A stretch of DNA of 64,000 nt from NCBI GenBank assembly GCA_919902515.1, contig CAKKRD010000014.1, positions 35,245 to 99,244 on the forward strand, written 5' to 3'. Below are positions 9,677 to 18,250 of this stretch, one piece after another. How positions within the stretch are numbered: the first letter of the stretch is position 1; the number at the start of each line of letters is the position of its first letter. Made by a program: the position numbers and the translations under genes. The notes under the pieces are model-generated. The model was given only the letters and a program-made list of their open reading frames with translations, did not search any database and was not told the DNA's origin. Source of the stretch: Nitrosomonadaceae bacterium (GTDB lineage: Bacteria; Pseudomonadota; Gammaproteobacteria; Burkholderiales; Nitrosomonadaceae).

Positions 9677-10890
9677 AGGCAGGATGGCAGACCAAGACGC
9701 TGGGCGAAGTGTGCCAGATCAAGCCGCCGAAAAGCGAAGCCCGCGACCGGCTCGCCGCCGATGGACTGGTCTCGTTTCTGCCGATGGAAAACATGGGCAT
9801 CGGCGAGAAGTTTGTGCGGGCGACTCAAGCGAAACCGCTCTCCGCAGTCGTGGGAAGTTACACCTACTTCGCGGACGGTGATGTCCTGTTGGCAAAAATC
9901 ACACCTTGCTTCGAGAACGGAAAACTCGGGATTGCGGAAGGGCTGACCAATGGTATCGGCTTCGGGTCTAGCGAATACATTGTGTTCCGCCCCAACAAGA
10001 CGCTCAGCAAAGAATGGCTCTACTACTACCTGTCTCGCGAAACCTTCCGAGTCGAAGGCGCGGCGCGGATGTCGGGCGCTGTCGGGCACAAGCGTGTCTC
10101 GAAGGAGTTCATTGAAAGCTACCCGATTCCCGTTCCCCCGCTCCCCGAACAGCAGCGCATCGTCGACATCCTCGATGAAGCGTTTGACGGCATTGCCACT
10201 GCCAAAGCCAACGCCGCAAAGAACCTGCAAAATGCCCGCGCTCTGTTCGAAAGCCACCTCCAATCCGTCTTCACCCAACGCGGCGAAGGGTGGGTGGAGA
10301 AGCGGCTTGGGGATGTGGCAGAAAGTATGTCCACAGGCCCATTCGGAACAATGCTTCACAAGTCGGATTACGTTTCTGATGGCATTCCACTGGTAAACCC
10401 GATGAATATCGTAGAGTCAAAGATTGTTCCGTCGAGCAAAATGATGGTGAACGAAGAAACGAGAGATCGCCTGAGCAGCTATGTGCTCAAAACGAGAGAC
10501 ATAGTCATCGGGCGGCGGGGTGAGTTGGGGAGATGCGCGCTGGTAACTGAACGCGAAGCTGGATGGTTGTGCGGAACAGGATCGTTCTTCGTGCGACTTA
10601 AAAACTTGATGGATGGCAAGTTCTTCGTAGCATTTTTTGGTTCAGAACAATTCAAGGCAAGGCTTGAAGCAAATTCAGTGGGTACAACGATGAGCAGCTT
10701 GAATCACGGTATTCTGAACGAGTTACTCATCCCGGTTCCGCCAATTAAGGTGCAGAGAGTAATCATGGAACGAGTCAATAAACTCTTGTCCGAAACCCAA
10801 CGCCTCGAATCCCTCTACCAGCAGAAGCTCACCGCGCTCGACGCATTGAAAAAGTCGCTGCTGCACCAGGCTTTCAATGGGCAGTTGTGA
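9673..10890 (+). CDS. hsdS: Type I restriction-modification specificity subunit
   Basis: Two TRD halves with PIPVPPLPEQQRIVDILDEAF conserved region; ends ALKKSLLHQAFNGQL. Confidence 0.93.
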   Translation: MKAGWQTKTLGEVCQIKPPKSEARDRLAADGLVSFLPMENMGIGEKFVRATQAKPLSAVVGSYTYFADGDVLLAKITPCFENGKLGIAEGLTNGIGFGSSEYIVFRPNKTLSKEWLYYYLSRETFRVEGAARMSGAVGHKRVSKEFIESYPIPVPPLPEQQRIVDILDEAFDGIATAKANAAKNLQNARALFESHLQSVFTQRGEGWVEKRLGDVAESMSTGPFGTMLHKSDYVSDGIPLVNPMNIVESKIVPSSKMMVNEETRDRLSSYVLKTRDIVIGRRGELGRCALVTEREAGWLCGTGSFFVRLKNLMDGKFFVAFFGSEQFKARLEANSVGTTMSSLNHGILNELLIPVPPIKVQRVIMERVNKLLSETQRLESLYQQKLTALDALKKSLLHQAFNGQL

Positions 10891-10943
10891 GGCGGCTTGA
10901 CACAAAACTTGACTTACACTTGACACTCGATTAATCTTTTTCC

Positions 10944-11951
10944 GTGGCCTATGTTCCTCAATTCACCATCACCCCAGCCCTGCTTGCCGAAGTTGAGCAG
11001 GTGGCGGCGTTGCGCGAGCGCATTCAAAGCGCCGTGGTGGATCTTACCTGGGTTCCCGCCCTGCAGAAAGATACCCGCACCCGCAATGTCCATGCCTCGA
11101 CGGCCATTGAGGGCAACCCGCTGACCCTCGATCAGGTGCGCGCTCTGGAGGAAGGGCGCGAACTTTCCGCGTCCGGTGCGCGGCCCAAGCGGGAAGTCCT
11201 CAATTATTTCGCCGGGCTACGCTACGTGGAAAAAAACGCGGGCAAAAAGACCATCCGCCATGCGGACATTCTGGAGCTGCACCGGATTCTGGCCGGGGAG
11301 GTGATGGATCAGGGCGAGGCCGGGAAATACCGGATGATTGCTGTCCGGGTCGGGCAGTATCTCCCCCCTCCGCCGGATGCCGTTTCGGGGCTGATGTTCG
11401 AGTTGCTGGAGTGGTGGAACACGGCTGCAAAAAAATTCTCGCCGGTTCTCACTTCGGCCATTCTGCATTACCGCTTCGAGGCCATCCATCCGTTTGCCGA
11501 CGGCAACGGCCGCGCAGGCCGGGCGCTCGCTTTGTGGGAACTCTACCGGCGCGGCTTCGACACCCATCACATTTTTTCGGTGGACGAATATTACTGGGAG
11601 GATAGACCGAAATATTATGCCGCGCTGGACGGCGTGCGGCAGGCTGGAGAAGACATGACCGCCTGGTTGGAATACTGTGCGGCGGGACTCCGGCAAACCC
11701 TCGAACGGGCGTGGCTGCGGATTCAAACCTTCCAGGTGAAATCTACGGAGAAACTGGTCTTGCGCCCACGGCAGGAACAGCTTCTGCACCTGCTCCGCGA
11801 TCACGGCAGCATGGCCCCCGGCGAAATATGGAAGGCGCTGGGCGTGTCCCGGCAAGGTGCGATGGATTTATTGCGTCCGCTGCTTGACGCGGGGTTGGTC
11901 GAGAAGGTTGGCGGAAAAAAGATGGGGCATTACATTTTGCGAAACCTATGA
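10944..11951 (+). CDS. Fic family protein with C-terminal winged-helix-like domain
   Basis: HPFADGNGRAGR Fic motif; N-terminal STAIEGNPLTL inhibitory-helix-like motif. Confidence 0.93.
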   Translation: MAYVPQFTITPALLAEVEQVAALRERIQSAVVDLTWVPALQKDTRTRNVHASTAIEGNPLTLDQVRALEEGRELSASGARPKREVLNYFAGLRYVEKNAGKKTIRHADILELHRILAGEVMDQGEAGKYRMIAVRVGQYLPPPPDAVSGLMFELLEWWNTAAKKFSPVLTSAILHYRFEAIHPFADGNGRAGRALALWELYRRGFDTHHIFSVDEYYWEDRPKYYAALDGVRQAGEDMTAWLEYCAAGLRQTLERAWLRIQTFQVKSTEKLVLRPRQEQLLHLLRDHGSMAPGEIWKALGVSRQGAMDLLRPLLDAGLVEKVGGKKMGHYILRNL

Positions 11952-14266
11952 ACGAGGCCGAAACCCGTGCCGAGCATATTGATCCCGCCTTGAAGGCGGC
12001 AGGCTGGGGTGTGGTCGAGGGTAGCCGCATCCGCCGCGAGGTCATCACCCTTGGCCGCCTGCAAGGCGCCGGACAACGTGCCAAGCCGGAAATTGCCGAT
12101 TACGTGCTGGTGTACCGTAATCGCAAGTTGGCCGTGGTTGAGGCAAAAGCTTGGGATAAGCCCTATACCGAAGGGGTCGCACAGGCCAAAGCGTATGCCG
12201 GAAAAATGGCCATCCGCTACACCTACGCCACCAACGGCCAGAAAATTTACAGCATCGATATGCAGACGGGGCATGAGGGGGATGTGGCCGCCTTCCCCTC
12301 GCCGGATGAACTGTGGGCGATGACCTTCGCCGAAGCGAACGCCTGGCGCGACCGCTTCGCCGCGGTGCCGTTCGAGGACAAGGGCGGCTCGCATCCCAGC
12401 CGCTACTATCAGGACATCGCCGTCGAGCGGGTGATGGCGGCCATCGCGGAAAACCAGTTGCGCATCCTGCTGACGCTGGCGACCGGCACCGGCAAAACTT
12501 TTATCGCGTTTCAGATTGCCTGGAAGCTGTTCCATAGCCGCTGGAACCTCAAGCGCGACGCAGGGCGCAGACCGCGCATCCTGTTCCTGGCTGATCGCAA
12601 CATCCTCGCCAACCAGGCCTACAACGCCTTCTCCGCCTTTGCCGAAGATACGCTGGTGCGGATTGCGCCAGAAGACATCCGCAAGAAGGGGCGTGTCCCC
12701 AAAAACGGCAGCATCTTCTTCACCATCTTCCAGACCTTCATGGCTTCGGCAGGCTCAGCCACCGGGCCTGTCGAGGGGTATTTTGGTGACTACCCGCCGG
12801 ACTTCTTTGATTTTATCATCATCGATGAGTGCCATCGTGGCGGAGCCAACGACGAAAGCAACTGGCGCGGCATCCTGGATTATTTTACCCCCGCCGTGCA
12901 GCTTGGCCTGACCGCCACGCCCAAGCGCAAGGACAACGTGGATACCTATGCCTATTTCGGCGAGCCGGTGTATGTCTACTCGCTCAAGGAAGGCATCAAT
13001 GACGGCTTTCTCACCCCATTCCGCGTCAGGCAGTATGCCACGACGCTGGACGAGTACGTTTACACCTCCGATGACAAACTGGTCGAAGGCGAAATCGAGG
13101 CTGGCAAACTTTACGAAGAAAAGGATTTCAACCGCAGCATTGAAATCGTCGAGCGCGAACGATACCGCGTCAAACTTTTCATGGAGAGCATCGACCAGCA
13201 CGAAAAAACGCTGGTGTTCTGCGCCAACCAGGGGCATGCCCTCTTGGTGCGGGATTTGATCAACCAGACCAAGACCGTTACCGACCCGTGCTACTGTGTG
13301 CGCGTCACCGCCGATGACGGCGAACGTGGCGAGCAGTTCCTGCGGGATTTCCAGGACAACGAAAAAACCATACCCACCATCCTGACCACCTCGCAGAAGC
13401 TCTCTACCGGCGTGGATGCCCGCAACATTCGCAATATCGTGTTGCTGCGGCCGATCAATTCCATGATCGAGTTCAAGCAGATTATCGGGCGCGGCACGCG
13501 CCTGTATGACGGCAAGGATTACTTCACGATCTACGACTTCGTGAAAGCGCATCACCATTTCAGTGACGCGGAGTGGGATGGCGAGCCGCTTGAGCCGGAA
13601 GCGAAGGAAGCCTGGCCGGTGCTCACGCCGCGTCCGCCTGTCGAAGCACGAGAACCGGCGGCGGAATACCAGAAGCGGGAGAAGATCAAGGTCAAACTCG
13701 CCGACGGCAAGGCGCGCACCATTCAGCACATCATGGTCACGACCTTCTGGGGGCAGGATGGCAAACCACTTTCCGCGGCTGAATTTCTCAACATCCTGTT
13801 TGGCGACTTGCCGGAATTCTTCAAGGATGAAGACGAGCTGCGTGCGATCTGGAGCATGCCCGACACCCGCAAAAAACTGCTGGACGGTCTGGCTGAAAAG
13901 GGCTTTGGCAAAGATCAACTGGCCGAGATGCAGAAAATCATCGACGCCGAAAACAGCGACCTATTCGACGTGCTCGCGTACGTGGCCTTTGCCCTGATAC
14001 CGCTTACCCGCGAGGAGCGCGCTGCCCAGGCGATGGCGCTCATCAGCACGCACTTCAACAGCAAGCAACAGGTCTTTCTCGACTTCGTGTTGTCGCACTA
14101 TGTCAGTGTCGGCGTGGAAGAACTCGATCAAGCAAAACTGACGCCGCTGCTGCGTCTAAAATATCACGACTCGATTGCCGATGCCGTGGCTGACCTCGGC
14201 AAGCCGGATGAAATTGGCAGGGTGTTCAGCGGTTTCCAGAAATATCTTTACCAGGAAACGGCTTAA
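11948..14266 (+). CDS. hsdR: Type I restriction enzyme R subunit
   Basis: LATGTGKTFIAFQIAWKL Walker A, IIIDECHRGG Walker B, IIGRGTRLYDGKDYFTIYDF; ATGA overlap with fic. Confidence 0.95.
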   Translation: MNEAETRAEHIDPALKAAGWGVVEGSRIRREVITLGRLQGAGQRAKPEIADYVLVYRNRKLAVVEAKAWDKPYTEGVAQAKAYAGKMAIRYTYATNGQKIYSIDMQTGHEGDVAAFPSPDELWAMTFAEANAWRDRFAAVPFEDKGGSHPSRYYQDIAVERVMAAIAENQLRILLTLATGTGKTFIAFQIAWKLFHSRWNLKRDAGRRPRILFLADRNILANQAYNAFSAFAEDTLVRIAPEDIRKKGRVPKNGSIFFTIFQTFMASAGSATGPVEGYFGDYPPDFFDFIIIDECHRGGANDESNWRGILDYFTPAVQLGLTATPKRKDNVDTYAYFGEPVYVYSLKEGINDGFLTPFRVRQYATTLDEYVYTSDDKLVEGEIEAGKLYEEKDFNRSIEIVERERYRVKLFMESIDQHEKTLVFCANQGHALLVRDLINQTKTVTDPCYCVRVTADDGERGEQFLRDFQDNEKTIPTILTTSQKLSTGVDARNIRNIVLLRPINSMIEFKQIIGRGTRLYDGKDYFTIYDFVKAHHHFSDAEWDGEPLEPEAKEAWPVLTPRPPVEAREPAAEYQKREKIKVKLADGKARTIQHIMVTTFWGQDGKPLSAAEFLNILFGDLPEFFKDEDELRAIWSMPDTRKKLLDGLAEKGFGKDQLAEMQKIIDAENSDLFDVLAYVAFALIPLTREERAAQAMALISTHFNSKQQVFLDFVLSHYVSVGVEELDQAKLTPLLRLKYHDSIADAVADLGKPDEIGRVFSGFQKYLYQETA
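12743..12775 (+). repeat. REP-like repeat inside hsdR coding sequence
   Basis: gcttcggcaggctcagccaccgggcctgtcgag, encoding ASAGSATGPVE. Confidence 0.7.
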
Positions 14267-14405
14267 TACATGCGTAAGCAAGCCGTTAATACAAGAACTA
14301 GCTGACCTCTGTACGCGCACAAGCATAGGCGCGTTATGACAACGATGGCATGTCTGCGGTAGAGTTTGAAGCACAGTATTTCAGCAGGTGAAAAGGAAGT
14401 TTTGC

Positions 14406-14699
14406 ATGAAAACAACTATCGTCGTTGCTTTGGCATTATCGCTGCTTGCCGCACCTGTTCTTGCGCGGGACGTGATGTACCCGGTACTTCCCGGCACTTC
14501 GCTCCGGGATCATAGCAAGCCAGGTAGGTTAATCGAGGGGAATAACGTTTATCCGACCATACCGGGTACGTCGCTCAGGGATTATGGAAAGCCTGGATAC
14601 ACTGTTGATCGGCATGACGATGGATCGACCACTTTTCATCCGACGCTTCCGGGTACGTCGATCAGGGATTATGGCAAAACCGATTATTTCATGAAGTAA
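14406..14699 (+). CDS. Secreted small protein with three YPxLPGTSLRDYGKPG repeats
   Basis: Signal peptide MKTTIVVALALSLLAAPVLA then three degenerate repeats. Confidence 0.7.
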   Translation: MKTTIVVALALSLLAAPVLARDVMYPVLPGTSLRDHSKPGRLIEGNNVYPTIPGTSLRDYGKPGYTVDRHDDGSTTFHPTLPGTSIRDYGKTDYFMK

Positions 14700-14721
14700 T
14701 TGCCGCAAGTCCCGCCAGTCG

Positions 14722-15906
14722 CTAGTCTGGCAGTGCCGGAGTGATCTGCAGAGCGATGAATTGTGTAAATTGCCGGCTGCTGAAGTTATTGTCGGATACG
14801 AGTATCAACGTCGCTTTGCCCTCAAACTCCGGGCCGAAAGTGATCCCTTCAATATTGTCGAGTGCCAGAGTTGACCCATCGTCTTGTTTCAGCTCGGACA
14901 GATCAAGCAGCAGAGTCTTGGTCACAGCCTTGAAGTTTTGACCGGCTATCGATTCAAGACCGGAGATATCGGTGGCATTTCTTGCATCGACGTAAAACAG
15001 GCGGATGGTTTTGCCGGTAACCGGCGAGCCGGGCGTCTGGGCACCGAGTGCATAGGAGCGTTCGACAGTGATGAACTGGCGATCACCGACGGCAAGCATG
15101 TCCGTCAGCCCGTTGGTAGCATACAGGCCCGGTACAATTGGCGCGACGGCAACCTGCTCTACCTTATATACATACTCGGCTCCGGGCAACCCGGTGGCAA
15201 TGTCGAAGGACAGGATGCGCGCGCGCGATCCATTGCCCACAGCGGCTGGCGGGCTGTCCTGTGCCAAGCCGTTTTCAGTGGCGGTGTACAACGTGTTGCC
15301 ATCTTTCGAGATGGCCAGGCTTTCGAAAGCCAGGTTGTCATGAATGCCTTTGTCATCTGATCTGAGTCCGTGTGTGGAGCCCGATGGATGATAGTAATCG
15401 GGCACGGCGAAGTCGCGTACATGGCTGCCGTCGAGGTTCATCTCACGCACGGTGGGATTCCGGTACCCGGCACGGCTGCGCCGGCCTTCATTGCTCCAGT
15501 AAATCCTGTTGCGAGAGGGATCAAAGCGCAGCCCTTCGGGGTCCACCGTGTTTCTCTCAAAGGCGCCGCCACCCGGCTGCTGGATGATCGTAACCGCGTT
15601 AAAGCTCACACCGGCATAACCAGGGTTAGATGACCGTTGAAACTTTGCGAGATCCAGGCTCAATTCATAAAAGCGCGCCGGGTTGATGATGCTGCGGTCA
15701 TCGCTGATGGCGAAGTACCGGCCGCTATTTGCGCTGTAATCCAGGGAAGAAAGACCGCCCACAACTGTGCCGCCGAAAGTTGTGCCGCTGGGCACAATCT
15801 GCTGGCCCAGATAACTCAGGACGAAGCCGCCTGCGTGAACTGGCAAGGCCAATGAGCAGACGGCAACAACGATGACGCAAATTTTGCGAACGGAATTCAA
15901 TAGCAA
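14722..15906 (-). CDS. Secreted esterase-like activity of phytase family protein
   Basis: Signal peptide; GGLSSLDYSANSGRYFAISDDRS, DNIEGITFGP motifs. Confidence 0.8.
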   Translation of the reverse strand: MLLNSVRKICVIVVAVCSLALPVHAGGFVLSYLGQQIVPSGTTFGGTVVGGLSSLDYSANSGRYFAISDDRSIINPARFYELSLDLAKFQRSSNPGYAGVSFNAVTIIQQPGGGAFERNTVDPEGLRFDPSRNRIYWSNEGRRSRAGYRNPTVREMNLDGSHVRDFAVPDYYHPSGSTHGLRSDDKGIHDNLAFESLAISKDGNTLYTATENGLAQDSPPAAVGNGSRARILSFDIATGLPGAEYVYKVEQVAVAPIVPGLYATNGLTDMLAVGDRQFITVERSYALGAQTPGSPVTGKTIRLFYVDARNATDISGLESIAGQNFKAVTKTLLLDLSELKQDDGSTLALDNIEGITFGPEFEGKATLILVSDNNFSSRQFTQFIALQITPALPD

Positions 15907-15982
15907 ACTTCTTGCTCCAAAAATGGTGCTGGTTCAGGTCAGGTTATAATCGATTCTTTCACATGCAATCTCAGGAGTTACT

Positions 15983-16756
15983 TTGTTTAAACTCGTTGGC
16001 GCCCTGATAGGGTATTACTTCCTCGGAATTTCCGGGGCATTTATTGGTTATTTCCTGGGAAGTATTGTTGACCGTTATAGCGCTTACGGCATGGGCGGCG
16101 TTAACCCGCTCAGCAGAGGTCAGCGCCAGACAGTTTTTCTTGAAACTGTTTTTATTTTAATGGGGAAACTGGCTAAAGCAGATGGTCATATATCGAAAGA
16201 TGAGATTGAGCATGTCGAACAGTTTATTCAACAACTTGGCATGTCTGCTGAGCATAGACAACAAGCAATTGTTCTTTTTGAACGAGGAACCACCCCAGAC
16301 TTTGATTTTGAGCCGAACTTAAGGAGGTTTATGGCCATTTGTGGCCATACGCATAGCTTGAAACAAATATTGCTGGTCTATCTCATTGTTATGGCCTTGT
16401 CTGATGGACGCATTGATTCGGCTGAAGAGCGCTTGCTGATAGATATTGCCCGTCATCTTGGTTATGACCAGGCTGCATTCCAGCATATGCTGGATATGGT
16501 TTTAAACCAGTCGCACTTTGCTGGCGGTCAAACGACCTCTGCCACCGCTTTGGAGGATGCTTATAAAGCGTTAGGCGTGAGTAAGGAAAGTAGCGACCAG
16601 GAAGTCAAACGGGCTTATCGCAAGTTAATCAGCCAATATCACCCTGACAAGTTAATGGGCCAAGGTGTTCCAGAAGACATGATTGCTGTAGCCACCAAGC
16701 AAGCACAGGAAGTGCAGGTCGCTTATGATTTGATTGAAAAAAGTCGAAAACAATAA
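15983..16756 (+). CDS. djlA: DjlA-like co-chaperone (TerB-like + J domain)
   Basis: N-terminal membrane segment, MGKLAKADGHISKDEI, J domain AYRKLISQYHPDKL. Confidence 0.88.
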   Translation: MFKLVGALIGYYFLGISGAFIGYFLGSIVDRYSAYGMGGVNPLSRGQRQTVFLETVFILMGKLAKADGHISKDEIEHVEQFIQQLGMSAEHRQQAIVLFERGTTPDFDFEPNLRRFMAICGHTHSLKQILLVYLIVMALSDGRIDSAEERLLIDIARHLGYDQAAFQHMLDMVLNQSHFAGGQTTSATALEDAYKALGVSKESSDQEVKRAYRKLISQYHPDKLMGQGVPEDMIAVATKQAQEVQVAYDLIEKSRKQ

Positions 16757-16948
16757 CCGCTGTCAGACGCCCTGTTTGTGCAGGTATGTGATCTTCTAAA
16801 CCAGAATTTGGGATTGGGTTAAGCAGTAACCGCCGTCCGCTAACGGCCGCGAATCGCCTTATGGCCGACGGTTTCAGTTCGACACTGAGCAGACCTCAAA
16901 ACAAATGCTCAACTCAGTAAAATCTTCGCCACCATCGTTGGTAGCAGC

Positions 16949-17182
16949 TTAATCACGTTTTGCCCCGTCGTTTCTGACGGCCTCTTCACAGTCTTTAATG
17001 TCCTCACTTATTGCAGAAGGCAAATTGCTGCAATCTTGCATAACTTGTTTTTGAGTCTCGGCATCAGTAACTTTCAAAAAATATTCAGTAGCTATGATCT
17101 TTAATTTAAACGCTCCCAAAATGAGAATTGCTATAAGCCCAAATGCAAGAATCTTTGCTTTCATATCTTCATTCCTAATCAA
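16949..17182 (-). CDS. Hypothetical small membrane/secreted protein
   Basis: ORF with N-terminal hydrophobic segment (ILAFGLIAILILGAF). Confidence 0.45.
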   Translation of the reverse strand: MIRNEDMKAKILAFGLIAILILGAFKLKIIATEYFLKVTDAETQKQVMQDCSNLPSAISEDIKDCEEAVRNDGAKRD

Positions 17183-17338
17183 ATCAATTTTTCATCAGCG
17201 GTTCCCTAATCGAGCATAGGGGATCACGCATGCGCTATTTGCACTATAACATGAGGTTTTATGACTGCGGGGTCTCGACCTGTCACGCCTGCGTAAATGG
17301 CGGCTTTGGAGCTGAAGCTCAACCGTTCCCTCCTGGCG

Positions 17339-18151
17339 CTAACTCGGTGCCGGCAAGCGGCCGAGCAGCCGGAGAGCGAGCAAGACAGTAAGCGGGATAT
17401 AAATGAGCAGCCCCGTCATTCCTTGCAGAGATTCGCCGATCCAGAAAGTCACGGCGAGATTGAAGATCAGTACACCATAATAGAGCCCGCAACCAAGCAG
17501 CACGTGTCCAGTCACCGATTCGGCAGGAGGGAGGTGGGTCTGGGAAAGCTTGCGATCCAGGGGGAGATAGGCCAGCAGCGCGAGCAGGCTGACGGTGGCC
17601 CAGCCGATATAATTGGCCACTGGCACACCATAATGGATGCCAGGATCGGGATAGTAGTAAATCTTGCCAAGAAACCAGCGATCGCCAAGGAGCGTGACTG
17701 GATCGATGATGATATCGATAAACGTAAAAAAGAGGGTCGTGAGCAGCACGAGGGGCCAGCCCGTTCTCGCGGCGAGAGGGAACTGCATGCGGATGATACT
17801 GACGCCGGAACGGGTGCCAGTTGCGGGCAGCAGAAAGGCAAGGGCCATGCAATAACTCGCAAACAGAAGAAACACGAACGAGAGGGAATCCATGAAAGGG
17901 ATGTCTGCGATATACAATTCCTGGCCGACCGTCGAACCAGTGTAGAAGTACCAACCGAAAGGAATACCGATGCGAGTGGAAGAGAACTCGCACACAAATG
18001 CCACGATCCAGGTGATGGCCATGAAGTATCCCGTCCGCCGCCAGCCGACCAGGCGGCTCGCTATGAACAGGAAGACGGCGAGAAACACAAAAACATAGGG
18101 GCGGAGGACAGCCGTCTTGAGCAGGAGGTCGAAGAATTCCATTGGTTCCAA
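17339..18151 (-). CDS. Carotenoid biosynthesis protein (CruF/DUF422-like)
   Basis: Multi-TM; FEFSSTRIGIPFGWYFYT-like and GVPVANYIGW motifs. Confidence 0.8.
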   Translation of the reverse strand: MEPMEFFDLLLKTAVLRPYVFVFLAVFLFIASRLVGWRRTGYFMAITWIVAFVCEFSSTRIGIPFGWYFYTGSTVGQELYIADIPFMDSLSFVFLLFASYCMALAFLLPATGTRSGVSIIRMQFPLAARTGWPLVLLTTLFFTFIDIIIDPVTLLGDRWFLGKIYYYPDPGIHYGVPVANYIGWATVSLLALLAYLPLDRKLSQTHLPPAESVTGHVLLGCGLYYGVLIFNLAVTFWIGESLQGMTGLLIYIPLTVLLALRLLGRLPAPS

Positions 18152-18250
18152 GTGCGCGACTATATGAGAGAGTTCTACAGGTAAATCACTTTAGCATAAA
18201 CCTGAACCAATAAAATATCAGCGAATCAAATTACTCTGAAATTCCTCTAC

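Noticed and set aside
13631-13650. Fourth REP-like hit in hsdR (cctgtcgaagcacgag)
   Set aside because: Match too short to separate from chance
12755-13918. 387-aa minus-strand ORF
   Set aside because: Antisense to clear hsdR with intact helicase motifs; composition typical of shadow ORF in GC-rich DNA
7464-14400. Integrative element at tRNA-Ser with att sites
   Set aside because: No integrase gene and no second copy of the tRNA 3' end seen; kept only as a weak finding on position
17297-18184. 295-aa charged plus-strand ORF
   Set aside because: Antisense to a carotenoid biosynthesis-like membrane protein; charged composition is the mirror of TM codons
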